Assembly (NCBI GenBank): GCA_902362865.1
Contig: CABIYE010000042.1
Coordinates: forward strand, 1-22,823
Length of the DNA: 22,823 bases
Origin: Clostridiaceae bacterium
GTDB lineage: Bacteria > Bacillota > Clostridia > Lachnospirales > Lachnospiraceae
Reading direction: 5' to 3'
Shown here: piece after piece, positions 8,030 to 16,422 of the stretch
Position numbering within the stretch: the first letter of the stretch is position 1
Layout of the letters: the number at the start of each line of letters is the position of its first letter
The notes under the pieces: model-generated
Database searches by the model: none
What the model was told of the DNA's origin: nothing
What the model saw: the letters and a program-made list of their open reading frames with translations, nothing else
Translations under genes and position numbers: made by a program

Positions 8030-9727
8030 TTATTTATGGGAGCCGGAACCTCTTTCGATGGTTCCAAGCTCCGGTATTGGTTTTAAATTGAAATGAATTT
8101 CCATTGTGACCATTTCAGGAGTGCGGCGGTAATTCTCTGTTCCGTCTTTCTCCTGCGGTTCTGAGATAACGATTTTACTGATTAGTCGGTTCAGAAGATT
8201 GGCATCCAGTTCTTTAATGTCCGCATACTCGCTGATATCCTCAATCCACTGCTGGGACTGTGCATCCAGTTTTTCTTCTGTATTCAGCACACTCTGGTTC
8301 TGGGAAAGTTCCTTTTTGATGTCTGTCTGCTCTTTCTGTGTCTTCTCCAACATCTTATCAAAAACAGATTCTGTAATCTTGTCATTAATTAGATCATCAT
8401 ACAGTTTTGCAATCAACCGGTCTAATGTCTCCAGGCGGTCTTTCTGTTTTGATACCAGCTTCTCCAGACTGTCTCTGTGTCCCTGTGTATCTTCTTCGCA
8501 TAACTCCTTCACCCGGTTTTCCAGTTCTGTTCCATCTCCGGTGACTGCTTTTGCACATTCCTGGATTCTGATAAGGACTGCATCATACAGATCATCAGCG
8601 TCCACCCGGTGTTGAGTGCAGTGTGCTTTTCCCTTATGGATATAGGTGGAACAGGTATAAACTTCATGCTGATCTTTGGTATGCGTCTTCTTTAATGTCA
8701 ATGCACCGCCACACTCTGCACAGCGGAGCAATCCGGCAAACATGCTGTATTCTCCCTGTTCTGTCTGACGTTTCCTGCCTGTCATCTTCGCCTGTACCAG
8801 ATCAAATACATCCTGCGGAATGATTGCTTCATGGGTATTTCTGACTGTAATCCAATCCTCCGGTGCTTTATCTCCCTGATTGCCAATCTTAAAACGGTAG
8901 TACCGTTTCTGGGAAGCCATGTCACCACAGTACACTGGATTCATCAGCAGGGACTTGAGATAAGATTCATCCCAGACAAATTTCCCATTCTCCGGATCTT
9001 TCTTTTCCCATTTGGTGTAGTAAGTGCGAAGTCCCCGTTTCCTGTGCCACCAGGTAGGGCATGGAATCTGCTGGCGTTCCAGTTCTCTGGATATGAAGTT
9101 GATCCCATGACCATCCACCGCCCATTGAAAAATTTTCCGGACAATCGGTGCTGTCTCCTCATCAATCAGAAGATGTCCCTTTTCCTCCGGGTCTTTCTGA
9201 TATCCCAATGGTGGAACAACGCCTGTAAACTTCCCCTTGGTTGCCTGCAGGTGGTAGGAAGCATGAACTTTCTTGGAAATATCCCTGGAATACATCTCAT
9301 TCAGCACGTTCTTAAACGGAGCAATCTCATTGTCCCCGTCAAAGGTATCCACATTGTCGTATAATGCGATATACCTTACTCCATGCTTGGGGAAAAACTC
9401 CTCCATCAGAAATCCTGTCTGTACATGATTTCGTCCCAGTCGGCTCTGGTCTTTGGTAATCACAAGATTCACCAGTCCTTTTTCACAGGCTTTGAGAAGT
9501 CTCTGCAAGTCCGGTCGGTCTGTATTCAATCCTGTATAACCATCGTCTTGAAACACATCCACCACCTGCCAGCCCTGTGACTGACAGTAATTCACCAGAA
9601 TGTCCCTTTGGTTGGAGATGCTGGCACTCTCTCCGGTCAGTTCGTCATCTTTGGAAAGTCGGCAGTATACGCCAACTCTCCATGTTGCATTTCTGTCTAT
9701 ATTGTTACTCATATATCTGTTGTTCAT
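8030..9727 (-). CDS. Large serine recombinase of element A
   Basis: This 565-aa site-specific recombinase of the TnpX/TndX-like large serine family is expected to excise and integrate element A. The N-terminal catalytic domain has VYCRLSKDDE (nucleophile Ser25) and the conserved arginines in DQSRLGRN (Arg96, Arg99). A recombinase domain follows (about 165-280). A zinc ribbon follows with Cys336 and Cys339 in LRCAECGGAL and Cys359 and Cys370, then a coiled coil (about 395-470) and a DUF4368-like tail. The start ATG lies 6 nt after GGAGG. The stop is 59 nt from the element's left repeat, the usual place for such a gene. All catalytic residues are present, so it is probably active. Confidence 0.93.
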   Translation of the reverse strand: MNNRYMSNNIDRNATWRVGVYCRLSKDDELTGESASISNQRDILVNYCQSQGWQVVDVFQDDGYTGLNTDRPDLQRLLKACEKGLVNLVITKDQSRLGRNHVQTGFLMEEFFPKHGVRYIALYDNVDTFDGDNEIAPFKNVLNEMYSRDISKKVHASYHLQATKGKFTGVVPPLGYQKDPEEKGHLLIDEETAPIVRKIFQWAVDGHGINFISRELERQQIPCPTWWHRKRGLRTYYTKWEKKDPENGKFVWDESYLKSLLMNPVYCGDMASQKRYYRFKIGNQGDKAPEDWITVRNTHEAIIPQDVFDLVQAKMTGRKRQTEQGEYSMFAGLLRCAECGGALTLKKTHTKDQHEVYTCSTYIHKGKAHCTQHRVDADDLYDAVLIRIQECAKAVTGDGTELENRVKELCEEDTQGHRDSLEKLVSKQKDRLETLDRLIAKLYDDLINDKITESVFDKMLEKTQKEQTDIKKELSQNQSVLNTEEKLDAQSQQWIEDISEYADIKELDANLLNRLISKIVISEPQEKDGTENYRRTPEMVTMEIHFNLKPIPELGTIERGSGSHK

Positions 9728-9753
9728 CTGATACCTCCGTTACGTTGCACATC

Positions 9754-9936
9754 CTACGCAGATTTCAGATTACTGAACTCATAATCATTATACTGCTTAT
9801 CTTTCATTATTGCAAGTTTATCTTTTGTTTTCGTGTCACGTATTTTCTGTGCAATCACCTCGGCAAATACTTCTTTTGCGTCCTGATCACCGTCAAAATA
9901 TACTTTGATATTGATGATTTTCTTCTTCGCTGCCAT
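9754..9936 (-). CDS. 60-aa basic protein upstream of recombinase
   Basis: A small charged protein begins MAAKKKIINIKVYFDGDQDA, with a probable beta strand then helix (EVFAEVIAQKI). It has a good ribosome site (GGAGG, 7 nt before ATG) and ends 26 nt before the recombinase start, so the two are probably co-transcribed. I do not recognise the family. Position and size would suit a recombination directionality factor or a small regulator, but no helix-turn-helix is evident. Function is unknown. Confidence 0.7.
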   Translation of the reverse strand: MAAKKKIINIKVYFDGDQDAKEVFAEVIAQKIRDTKTKDKLAIMKDKQYNDYEFSNLKSA

Positions 9937-10053
9937 TGTAAACCCTCCATTTTTTGCAAAAAAAGAGCAACTAATCCATTTTTACAGATTAACTGCCCAG
10001 ACTGTTGGTTTCATTTTTTTATTTTCGTATGGATACCTACTGTTTTCGTTCGA

Positions 10054-10111
10054 TTGCCTTGCACTGGCAAACGGCAGGCGGCAGATAGGGTATCTATAAA
10101 GACTGCCGTTT
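10054..10111. repeat. Nested hairpins downstream of the primase-helicase gene
   Basis: Perfect 9-bp arms AAACGGCAG (10069-10077) and CTGCCGTTT (10103-10111) enclose a second palindrome, AGATA-GGG-TATCT (10083-10095). A third stem, TTGCC/GGCAA (10054-10070), sits beside them. There is no T tract on either side, so this does not look like a simple terminator. It lies in the 206-nt gap 9937-10142, which has no gene. Confidence 0.6.
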
Positions 10112-10142
10112 ACTCCAAAATCCTGCCGTCACCCATTCTCTT

Positions 10143-12017
10143 TTATTTTTTTAATCGAATAGTATTTTCCTGCTTTTCATTCATCTGATAATCCAGTTCT
10201 TCTTTCATCCGGCTTCTTACTTCACGCATGGTTCTCTGGGAAATCCCCTGTGCCTTTGCTTTTTCATCCACTTCCCGGATGGTGATCGTGTTTCCGTCTG
10301 TCAAAAGCTCCTGAATCAGCTTTGCCCCTCTTTGTAGTTTTGTCTCTGTCGGCTTTCCTTCTTTCCCATCTAACAATTCATCGGCAGAAATCTCATAAGC
10401 TCCCACCCATCGGAAGCCTTCTTCATCTCCAAGTTTAAATGCCATCGTCTCACCCGGAGGTGCAAGGGAACTTTTCTCATGGAGCAGAACCCTTGTGGTC
10501 GGGTCTTTTTTTACTTTTCCGATAAAGATCAGGCTCCTCACTGCCGCCATGATGTCAATGGAGCCAAGTCCCCGGTAGGTGCTCTGTGTCCCGGAAGATT
10601 TGTTCAGATGTCCGATCAGCACAATCGCACAGCCTGTCTGCTCTGCGATCATCCCTAGTTTCCGGAATACCGGACGGACTTCATTTGCCCGATTCATATC
10701 CACATCTGCACCGATAAAAGCCTGTACCGGATCAATGATTAAAAGTCTGACCTGATTCTGACGGATAGCCTTTTCAATACGGTCATCGGATAATGTCAGT
10801 GTTTCCTCTGTATCATCAATGACCATCACCCGGCTCAGGTCGGCACCTGCTTCTACCAGTCTCGGCTTGATCGTATCTCCCATGCCATCTTCGGCGGTCT
10901 GATAGATCACATTGAAAGGTTCAATTTCTTCCATATTCGGGAAAGTCTTCCGGTTCGTGCAGGCTGCGGTCAGCATCATGGCAAAATAAGTTTTTCCCTC
11001 TCCCGGATTGCCCTGGATAATCGTCAGTTTTCCAAATGGCAAATAGGGAAACCACAGCCATTCTACGCTGGTCTGCTCAATGTCTTCATAACACAGCATT
11101 GGCACCAATTCTTCCTTCTCCGGTGCTTTCATTGTAACTGTTTCAATGATTGCTTTCTTCCTGTCTGCATTTTTATCGCAAAGGATTTCATTCCAGTCCT
11201 TTCGGGACGGTTTCAGACGGATGACACTGTATCCGTCCGGGATTTCTTCTGCCAGTTTCTCACAGGCTTCATTCCCTGCCTGGTCATTATCCAGGCACAG
11301 GAATACAGAAGTAATCTGAGGGCGTTCAGAAAGAAAAGCCCTCAGTGCCACACCGGAAATGCCACCCAGACTCAGGTAGCTCCGCTTTTTCCAGTCTTTG
11401 GGAAATAGTTGGATAAAAGAAAGCAGATCAATGGCTGCTTCAAACACAAACAACTGATTATCCGTCCCTCTGTGACAGAATCCGCAAGATTTATCAGATC
11501 CAGCCACATCTCCCCTGTATTTTATTTCACTTGTTCCCCTGCAATGGGCATATCTGGGAATACCGTCTGCATCCCTGCCAACAAACACCACATTATGGTG
11601 CTTCTTTTCTTCATAAATATCCCCACTGCTGATCCATTCCTCCACCAGATTCTTTTCAATCCCTCTGTTTTCTGTCAGATATCTGATGATTTTCTCATTA
11701 TTTTCCTCTTTCTCTGGTAACCGGAAGTCAGGGGACGGGGCGGGGCAGGTACTGTTCCTGCCTTCGCCTTCCTCCCCGATTAACTTTTTAACTGCTTCCG
11801 GAAATGTAGCGTTGTAAAATTCCATCACAAAATCCACCGGATAGCCGCCCCTGCCCTGACTGTGACGATACCACCGGTTACCGGATACCGTTACACTGTC
11901 ATGCTTTTTCCAACGATATTCCCTGCCACTTTTCACCAACTGTTCCCCCTGTGCGTTCAGAAAAGAAACAAGATTGGTCTGGTTGGCTCTTGTAATCTGT
12001 TCTTCTGTATACTGCAT
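10143..12017 (-). CDS. Toprim primase / RepA-like helicase fusion
   Basis: This replication protein of about 624 aa joins two activities. Numbered from an ATG three codons upstream, the N-terminal part (about 20-90) resembles the CHC2/DUF3991 DNA-binding region of DnaG-like plasmid primases. A Toprim core follows, with FVFEAAIDLL (Glu196) and LCLDNDQAG (Asp246, Asp248). The C-terminal half is a RecA-fold RepA/AAA_25 helicase, with Walker A GNPGEGKT (339-346), Walker B LLIIDPVQAF (428-437) and the sensor-like VLIGHLNKSSG. The chosen ATG (MQYTEEQ) is 9 nt after AAAGG; the upstream ATG has no spacing from that site. With SSB at 18.6 kb it suggests that element A can replicate after excision. Confidence 0.88.
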   Translation of the reverse strand: MQYTEEQITRANQTNLVSFLNAQGEQLVKSGREYRWKKHDSVTVSGNRWYRHSQGRGGYPVDFVMEFYNATFPEAVKKLIGEEGEGRNSTCPAPSPDFRLPEKEENNEKIIRYLTENRGIEKNLVEEWISSGDIYEEKKHHNVVFVGRDADGIPRYAHCRGTSEIKYRGDVAGSDKSCGFCHRGTDNQLFVFEAAIDLLSFIQLFPKDWKKRSYLSLGGISGVALRAFLSERPQITSVFLCLDNDQAGNEACEKLAEEIPDGYSVIRLKPSRKDWNEILCDKNADRKKAIIETVTMKAPEKEELVPMLCYEDIEQTSVEWLWFPYLPFGKLTIIQGNPGEGKTYFAMMLTAACTNRKTFPNMEEIEPFNVIYQTAEDGMGDTIKPRLVEAGADLSRVMVIDDTEETLTLSDDRIEKAIRQNQVRLLIIDPVQAFIGADVDMNRANEVRPVFRKLGMIAEQTGCAIVLIGHLNKSSGTQSTYRGLGSIDIMAAVRSLIFIGKVKKDPTTRVLLHEKSSLAPPGETMAFKLGDEEGFRWVGAYEISADELLDGKEGKPTETKLQRGAKLIQELLTDGNTITIREVDEKAKAQGISQRTMREVRSRMKEELDYQMNEKQENTIRLKK

Positions 12018-12055
12018 TTTCCTCATCCTTTCCCATCTGTCCTGCTGACAGACTG

Positions 12056-13783
12056 TTATAAACTCATCTCATGGTTCCGTTTTTTCTTCACTGCCTGTTG
12101 TTTTGCATCACGCTCTGCACACTCTTTCTTCTTTTCATCCAGTTTTCTCAGAAGAGAAGTCTTCTTTTCTGTCTTCTGCTCCGACTGCTTCACCGGCTGT
12201 TGCTCTGCTTTTCCATTTTCTTCAAGAATATCTTCCGTCTGAACTCCATAAAATACCGGGAATTTCACCTGCTTCTCCCTTTTTTCTTCTGAACGCCCGG
12301 AAGTATCTGCTTCTGCCATTTCCCGGTCACGTCTGGCAATGTCTGCACAGCTCTGTACCTTTTTTACAAACGCAAGTTCTTCCTGATACGGCTGATTGTC
12401 TGCTTTCAGCTCTTCGATCACCGCCTGGAATTCTTCTTTCTCTCGTTTCCATCTGGCAGTAGGCACCTTTCCATTTTGATCCAGATGCTGTTTTAGTTCC
12501 CGTTCACATTTGCGGTAATAATTGATTTCTTTTTTATGCTGCTGATAATATTTCTCCCGTCTTTTCTGAAAATAGAAACGATTATACTCATCAATCAATG
12601 GCTGGTTTGTTTTAATCACCTCTGCCATCTTTTCCAGATTCTCCAGTTCCTTTAACTGTTTTCGCTTTTCGGAAATTTCTTTTTTGCTGACAGAAACAAC
12701 ACCATTAAGTTCCTCAATCCGTTCCTGCAAGTCATCCATCGTCTCTATCTGATGGGTCTGAAGATAATTGATGGATTTTGAAAACTCCTGTAAATTGGAG
12801 AGATTCTTCCCTCTCCGTTTCATCTCCGCATAGAAATTTGGTAACGGCGGTCTACCCTGTGTCTTTTTATCATAATAATCCTGCAAACTCTCCAGAAGTG
12901 TAGGGTTCTGTCTGCGATCTAGCTCTGCTTTCATTTCCTCATAAGCTGTCTTCATCCACTGAATAGACTCTTTTAGAGAAATAAACATCTGGTTGAACTG
13001 CCGGATTGCCCGGTTCAGTTCTCCGATTACCGTTTTGATTCCCTTTTTCTCCATTGCCCGGACTTCATATCCCTCATGGATGGTCGGGATCAGGTCAATC
13101 CCCTGTTCTTTGTAGGAACGGTGGTCGATTCTGGCTGCCATGTGGCACTCCTGGAATTTCCCATTTACTTTCTCTGTCCATGCCCGCCGCCATTCTTTTA
13201 AAAGTTCGGGATCATTCCAACCGGTAGTAGAAACAGCATTGAACATATCTTTTCCTTTCGCGTCCTTCACCCGGTTTCCATCCTCATCAAGAATATATTC
13301 CCGTCTCTGTTTATTGCCCCAGATTCCTTCCTCTGTAAAAGGACGGATTGGGGCAAGCACATGGAAATGGGGATTATCCGGCTCTTCTTCATTATCCGAT
13401 TTTCCCTCATGGACTGCCAGATCCACGATCATGCCACGTACCACAAACTGCTCCTGGCAGAATTCTTTCGCCAGTCTTATATTTTCCTCAAGTGTCAGTT
13501 CATTCTGCAGGGCAATGTCAAACGAATAGGCAAGCTGCGCCTTGTTGTTCCTTTCTACATGCTCCACCTCGTTCCAGAGTGTTTCCCTGTCTGTCATACG
13601 CTCCGGCACATACTCCGGTGTCAGAATTTCTGTAAATACCACGCCCGACTTGCTTGTATAGTCATGTATCTTATTGTAATAACCGTCATAAATCCTCTGC
13701 CCGGAAATATAGGCTGCGGAAGCAACCACCATCTGCCCTTTCCCTCTGGATACATGTCTTACTGAAAAATGATACAATGCCAT
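12056..13783 (-). CDS. MobA/MobL relaxase (MobQ family)
   Basis: This 575-aa relaxase nicks oriT and leads the transferred strand during mobilization. The N-terminal domain (about 1-220) has the MobQ features: Tyr25 in ASAAYISG (position 25 is also the catalytic tyrosine in RSF1010 MobA), His125 in LAVHEG and the metal-binding pair in NPHFHVLAP (His139, His141). The rest is largely charged coiled coil (about 240-500). It starts in a TAATG overlap with the stop of the accessory gene, so the two are coupled. The partner nic-like site is at 18153-18165. There is no second domain for primase or helicase. Confidence 0.92.
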   Translation of the reverse strand: MALYHFSVRHVSRGKGQMVVASAAYISGQRIYDGYYNKIHDYTSKSGVVFTEILTPEYVPERMTDRETLWNEVEHVERNNKAQLAYSFDIALQNELTLEENIRLAKEFCQEQFVVRGMIVDLAVHEGKSDNEEEPDNPHFHVLAPIRPFTEEGIWGNKQRREYILDEDGNRVKDAKGKDMFNAVSTTGWNDPELLKEWRRAWTEKVNGKFQECHMAARIDHRSYKEQGIDLIPTIHEGYEVRAMEKKGIKTVIGELNRAIRQFNQMFISLKESIQWMKTAYEEMKAELDRRQNPTLLESLQDYYDKKTQGRPPLPNFYAEMKRRGKNLSNLQEFSKSINYLQTHQIETMDDLQERIEELNGVVSVSKKEISEKRKQLKELENLEKMAEVIKTNQPLIDEYNRFYFQKRREKYYQQHKKEINYYRKCERELKQHLDQNGKVPTARWKREKEEFQAVIEELKADNQPYQEELAFVKKVQSCADIARRDREMAEADTSGRSEEKREKQVKFPVFYGVQTEDILEENGKAEQQPVKQSEQKTEKKTSLLRKLDEKKKECAERDAKQQAVKKKRNHEMSL

Positions 13784-14148
13784 TAACTGTCATCTCCCTT
13801 CTCTGTTTTTTTAACCGCTTCTGCAATCTGTTGTCGGTCTTTTTGTGACGCTGAGATATAAGTCTGCCGCACAATACTCTTGTTGTAACTGCTGTTCTGC
13901 AGCTGGTTCATTATATTCTGAACATCTTCCTGCTCCAGATCTCTGGACAACGGAAACGCTTTCTCAAACTCTGCCCCTTTGACAATCAGCCGGTGGGAGC
14001 GTTCCCTGCGTTCCACTAACTTTTTTCTCTGCTCCAGAAGGTTTTTGTTGTGGATTGCAACCTCCAGTTCCTGTCTGCTCTTTTCCATATTTGCCTTCAA
14101 TTCTTCCAGTGACATGGATTCATATTTCGGATTTTTTGCTCTGCTCAC
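13783..14148 (-). CDS. DUF3847-like mobilization accessory protein
   Basis: This protein of about 121 aa resembles DUF3847 (PF12958), usually found just before MobA/MobL relaxases; a MobC-like helper role at oriT is inferred. It has a coiled coil around EELKANMEKSRQELEVAI and the stretch RRERSHRLIVKGAEFEKAFP. I chose the GTG start at 14148 because AAGGAG sits 9 nt before it and the product then begins MSRAKNPKYESMS. An ATG at 14199 in frame lacks a good ribosome site. It overlaps the relaxase start by one base. Confidence 0.8.
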   Translation of the reverse strand: MSRAKNPKYESMSLEELKANMEKSRQELEVAIHNKNLLEQRKKLVERRERSHRLIVKGAEFEKAFPLSRDLEQEDVQNIMNQLQNSSYNKSIVRQTYISASQKDRQQIAEAVKKTEKGDDS

Positions 14149-14219
14149 TTTGTCGTTCTCCTTCATTTTTCTGTAAACAAAAAGAACCGGCTGATTCATG
14201 AATGCCGATTCCTAGGTAT

Positions 14220-14266
14220 AAAAAAACTGAGGTCGTTGTCCTATGATTAGGAAATGCTGACCTCAG
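14220..14266 (-). terminator. Strong intrinsic terminator, possibly bidirectional
   Basis: The stem CTGAGGTC/GACCTCAG (14266-14259 with 14234-14227) holds an inner stem TCCTA-ATCA-TAGGA and is followed on minus by seven Ts (14226-14220). On plus the same stem is followed by CGTTTTT. It separates the cargo genes from the mobilization operon. Confidence 0.85.
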
Positions 14267-14340
14267 CGTTTTTGAAATATTTAGTTGTCACAACGATATA
14301 ATAGCGGAAGTTTTTAACACCATCTGGATATGCATTCATC

Positions 14341-14583
14341 TCAAATCTGATATCCGGATTTCTTTAACTCTTCCCTATACAATTCAGCTATATATGCCGG
14401 ACCATTGCACCACAGCTTTGTTTTCTCATCATACAGTGCTTTTCCTGTCTTTGAACATAGAAAATCTGTCAATATCTCTTTTCTGTCCTTTCCCGTTTCT
14501 TCTGCAATCTCATCTGTCACCATAGTGATAAGAAGGTCTATTGTATAATTCATTTTTTCCTTTGGAATTGTTACTTCAGCCAT
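14341..14583 (-). CDS. Small partner protein of DUF3990 module
   Basis: This 80-aa protein has the core YTIDLLITMVTDEIAEETGK and KTGKALYDEKTKLWCNGPAYI. It is the third gene of a tightly packed set: its ATG overlaps the end of the DUF3990 gene by 13 nt and follows AAAGGTG at 7 nt. Proteins of this type commonly accompany DUF3791/DUF3990 genes in Clostridia. I infer an antitoxin or immunity-like role, but no DNA-binding motif is seen. Confidence 0.7.
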   Translation of the reverse strand: MAEVTIPKEKMNYTIDLLITMVTDEIAEETGKDRKEILTDFLCSKTGKALYDEKTKLWCNGPAYIAELYREELKKSGYQI

Positions 14584-15137
14584 ATCTTCTCACCTTTCAC
14601 AAATTTCAGACACTTAATGGCGGCTTCTGTTTTGAAGCAATATTGATCTTTTAGTTTATTGGGCAATAACTGTCTGATGCAGAAATCGTCTGCCTCCTTA
14701 TCGCCTGCTGTCCCGAAAGCCCCGGCAAGGTAAGCAGTAAGGGTAGCGTTTGTTGCATCATCCGCAATCTTTCCTGCAATGATATCATACCTTGCCATTT
14801 CACGTTCAACTTCGATAAACATTTTTTTCTTTCGATGAGCTGCAATGCAATGTAACCAGTCTACATCTGCATTTTCATAAATATGCGTTTCAAGATTTCC
14901 TGAAAGGTTGAATTCAAAAGTCGAAATATATCCGAACTTCTGTCCCTCTTCAATTGTTCCGGTTGCGATTGCTTTGGCTATTGAGGTTCTCAGAAAACTT
15001 TCTGCCTGCTCCTTGGATGTAGTTAAATAAAATCCCTGCCCAAAATCTTTTCTCTTTGCACATTTGGCAAGATCTGGCTCTTTTACCTCACAATAGCTTC
15101 CATGATAGAGAACAAATCCATCTTTTAACTCAAGCAC
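14571..15137 (-). CDS. DUF3990 protein, putative ADP-ribosyltransferase-fold toxin
   Basis: This 188-aa protein matches DUF3990 (PF13151), a family linked by remote homology to the ADP-ribosyltransferase fold. The N-terminus VLYHGSYCEVKEPDL supplies a His (His12 in YHGS) typical of the NAD pocket. DFGQGFYLTTSKEQAESF supplies the conserved Tyr (Tyr37) of the H-Y-x motif. The third catalytic position cannot be assigned by eye. It starts with GTG at 15137, overlapping the DUF3791 stop by 8 nt. Being held between two small coupled genes, it fits a toxin-antitoxin layout; toxicity is inferred, not shown. Confidence 0.82.
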   Translation of the reverse strand: MLELKDGFVLYHGSYCEVKEPDLAKCAKRKDFGQGFYLTTSKEQAESFLRTSIAKAIATGTIEEGQKFGYISTFEFNLSGNLETHIYENADVDWLHCIAAHRKKKMFIEVEREMARYDIIAGKIADDATNATLTAYLAGAFGTAGDKEADDFCIRQLLPNKLKDQYCFKTEAAIKCLKFVKGEKIWLK

Positions 15138-15354
15138 TAATCTCTATCCCCTTTCCTTGCAAAAATTCAGTAATATCTTCAAGCACAGCTTCATCGCCTT
15201 CACAATGAAAAATTCCATAACATTTTTCTATATATCCAAGAACATCAGCTTCTTTAAACAAGTGGATAATCTGTTCAACAGGTAAATGCCACTCTTCTGA
15301 AGCAAGCCGGATTAATCTTGTTTGCATGAAAGTAATCTCTGTTTTCTCACTCAT
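15130..15354 (-). CDS. DUF3791 family protein
   Basis: This 74-aa protein resembles DUF3791 (PF12668), seen next to DUF3990 genes in many gut Firmicutes. It has the pattern ITFMQTRLIRLASEEWHLP, then ADVLGYIEKCYGIFHCEG, then EDITEFL. It is the first gene of the three-gene set, with a strong GAGGAGG ribosome site 7 nt before ATG, and would be made before or with the DUF3990 protein. A regulatory or antitoxin role is inferred. Confidence 0.78.
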   Translation of the reverse strand: MSEKTEITFMQTRLIRLASEEWHLPVEQIIHLFKEADVLGYIEKCYGIFHCEGDEAVLEDITEFLQGKGIEISA

Positions 15355-15403
15355 AATGAATCCTCCTCATTTTTCTTGGTCAACCGGAAGTTAACAAACA
15401 AAC

Positions 15404-15610
15404 TCATTTTTTGCTCATTAAACACTTCTTAAATATCCAACTTACAGTAGCTCCAATAACCAAACCTATACTCGCTGTTGTTAAATCACCCTTTAAAGTA
15501 CCTAGTGCAAATCCTACAACAGCACCTACATACCAATTACTAAAAAGTTTGGCTAATGTTAAAGTATCTTCTTCGTCATTTTTATTTTCATTATTATGTT
15601 CTTTGTTCAT
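15404..15610 (-). CDS. 68-aa two-helix membrane protein
   Basis: No family recognised. The first 17 residues are hydrophilic and Asn/Glu-rich. The rest holds two Gly/Ala-rich membrane segments, WYVGAVVGFALGTL and ASIGLVIGATVSWIF, which resemble glycine zippers, and a basic end (KKCLMSKK). It stands alone between two intergenic spacers in the AT-rich cargo run. Its ribosome site is weak (AAAGGGA, 11 nt from ATG). Confidence 0.6.
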   Translation of the reverse strand: MNKEHNNENKNDEEDTLTLAKLFSNWYVGAVVGFALGTLKGDLTTASIGLVIGATVSWIFKKCLMSKK

Positions 15611-15630
15611 TTATTCGTTAGTCCCTTTGA

Positions 15631-15667
15631 AAATTTCGAGTTGTTAAAGTCCACAAGTCGAAATTTG
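15631..15667. repeat. Intergenic palindrome, unit 1
   Basis: A 37-nt imperfect palindrome begins AAATTTCGAGTT and ends CACAAGTCGAAATTTG. Its 9-bp outer arms AAATTTCGA/TCGAAATTT are perfect, and an inner TTGT/ACAA pair extends the stem. It resembles the spacers at 16020, 16832 and 17255 in length and arm sequence. Confidence 0.65.
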
Positions 15668-16000
15668 TTACCTTCTACATATTGTATTTCCCAAGACAAT
15701 AATTATCACAACATCAGCTAAAATAATACCCAATGCAATATACACAAAAAATGCCGGTAAAATATTTTCAAACACTCCCATAATTAATAGAAGAATTGCT
15801 ATAACAGACATTCCAATTCCCATTGTTCTGCATAGTTTTTTTTCATTATATTTTGCCTTTTCTTCTTTTGAAGCTGTATTATATCCGGAAATTAACCAAC
15901 TTCCATGTCCAGAAATCAAAACTATGGAAAGTACAGCAAATATTATAAATCCAACATATACTACCCAGTCTGGTCCAGTTGATAAATCTGCCAGTTTCAT
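15668..16000 (-). CDS. DUF3784 membrane protein, copy 1
   Basis: This protein of about 110 aa has three membrane helices (VVYVGFIIFAVLSIVLI, MSVIAILLLIMGVF and YIALGIILADVVIIIVL) and the DUF3784 (PF12650) signature SGYNTASKEEKAKYNEKKL between the first two. Function is unknown. The ATG at 16000 (MKLADL) is chosen because GGGAGGTG lies 8 nt before it; a GTG start at 16018 would fall inside that site. A paralogue is next upstream at 16054. Confidence 0.75.
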   Translation of the reverse strand: MKLADLSTGPDWVVYVGFIIFAVLSIVLISGHGSWLISGYNTASKEEKAKYNEKKLCRTMGIGMSVIAILLLIMGVFENILPAFFVYIALGIILADVVIIIVLGNTICRR

Positions 16001-16019
16001 TTGTATAACACCTCCCACG

Positions 16020-16056
16020 AAATTCCAATTTTCTTAATTCTACAAACTTGAATTTA
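16020..16056. repeat. Intergenic palindrome, unit 2
   Basis: This 37-nt spacer begins AAATTCCAATTT and ends ACAAACTTGAATTTA, overlapping the stop of the next gene. Arms AAATTC/GAATTT pair. Its length and ends match unit 1. Confidence 0.6.
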
Positions 16057-16368
16057 ACGTTCTCTTTTATGTCTATCAATAAGCAACAAAACAAACATAA
16101 TAAGCCATATCCCCCATGCGATCCAACAGCCTATTCCTTGATATTGGATATCTATGATTATTCCAATAATAAAAGGAACTGACATAAACATCATTCTTTT
16201 TCCATATGCCTTACACATAGCATTCTCATCGTATTTCTTTCGTTCATCCGCTGATTTCATATTATAACCCGACAAGAATTTAGCAGCTTTTCCTTCTGAT
16301 TTATAAAACCACATTCCAAACAAAAACATAATCACTGCCATCATAAAGTCAAAAACAATATAGAACAT
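16054..16368 (-). CDS. DUF3784 membrane protein, copy 2
   Basis: This protein of about 104 aa is related to copy 1 by the segment FLSGYNMKSADERKKYDENA and has three membrane helices (one at the N-terminus, two adjacent at about 65-100). Function is unknown. The ATG at 16368 is preferred, with AAGGAG 12 nt upstream; a TTG at 16377 would be only 3 nt from that site. The two copies differ widely in sequence, so this is an old divergence or separate acquisition rather than a recent duplication. Confidence 0.72.
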   Translation of the reverse strand: MFYIVFDFMMAVIMFLFGMWFYKSEGKAAKFLSGYNMKSADERKKYDENAMCKAYGKRMMFMSVPFIIGIIIDIQYQGIGCWIAWGIWLIMFVLLLIDRHKRER

Positions 16369-16422
16369 ATAATACAATTTCTCCTTTCAGCCAATCACTC
16401 TTATCTCTTTGAATTTTCTACA

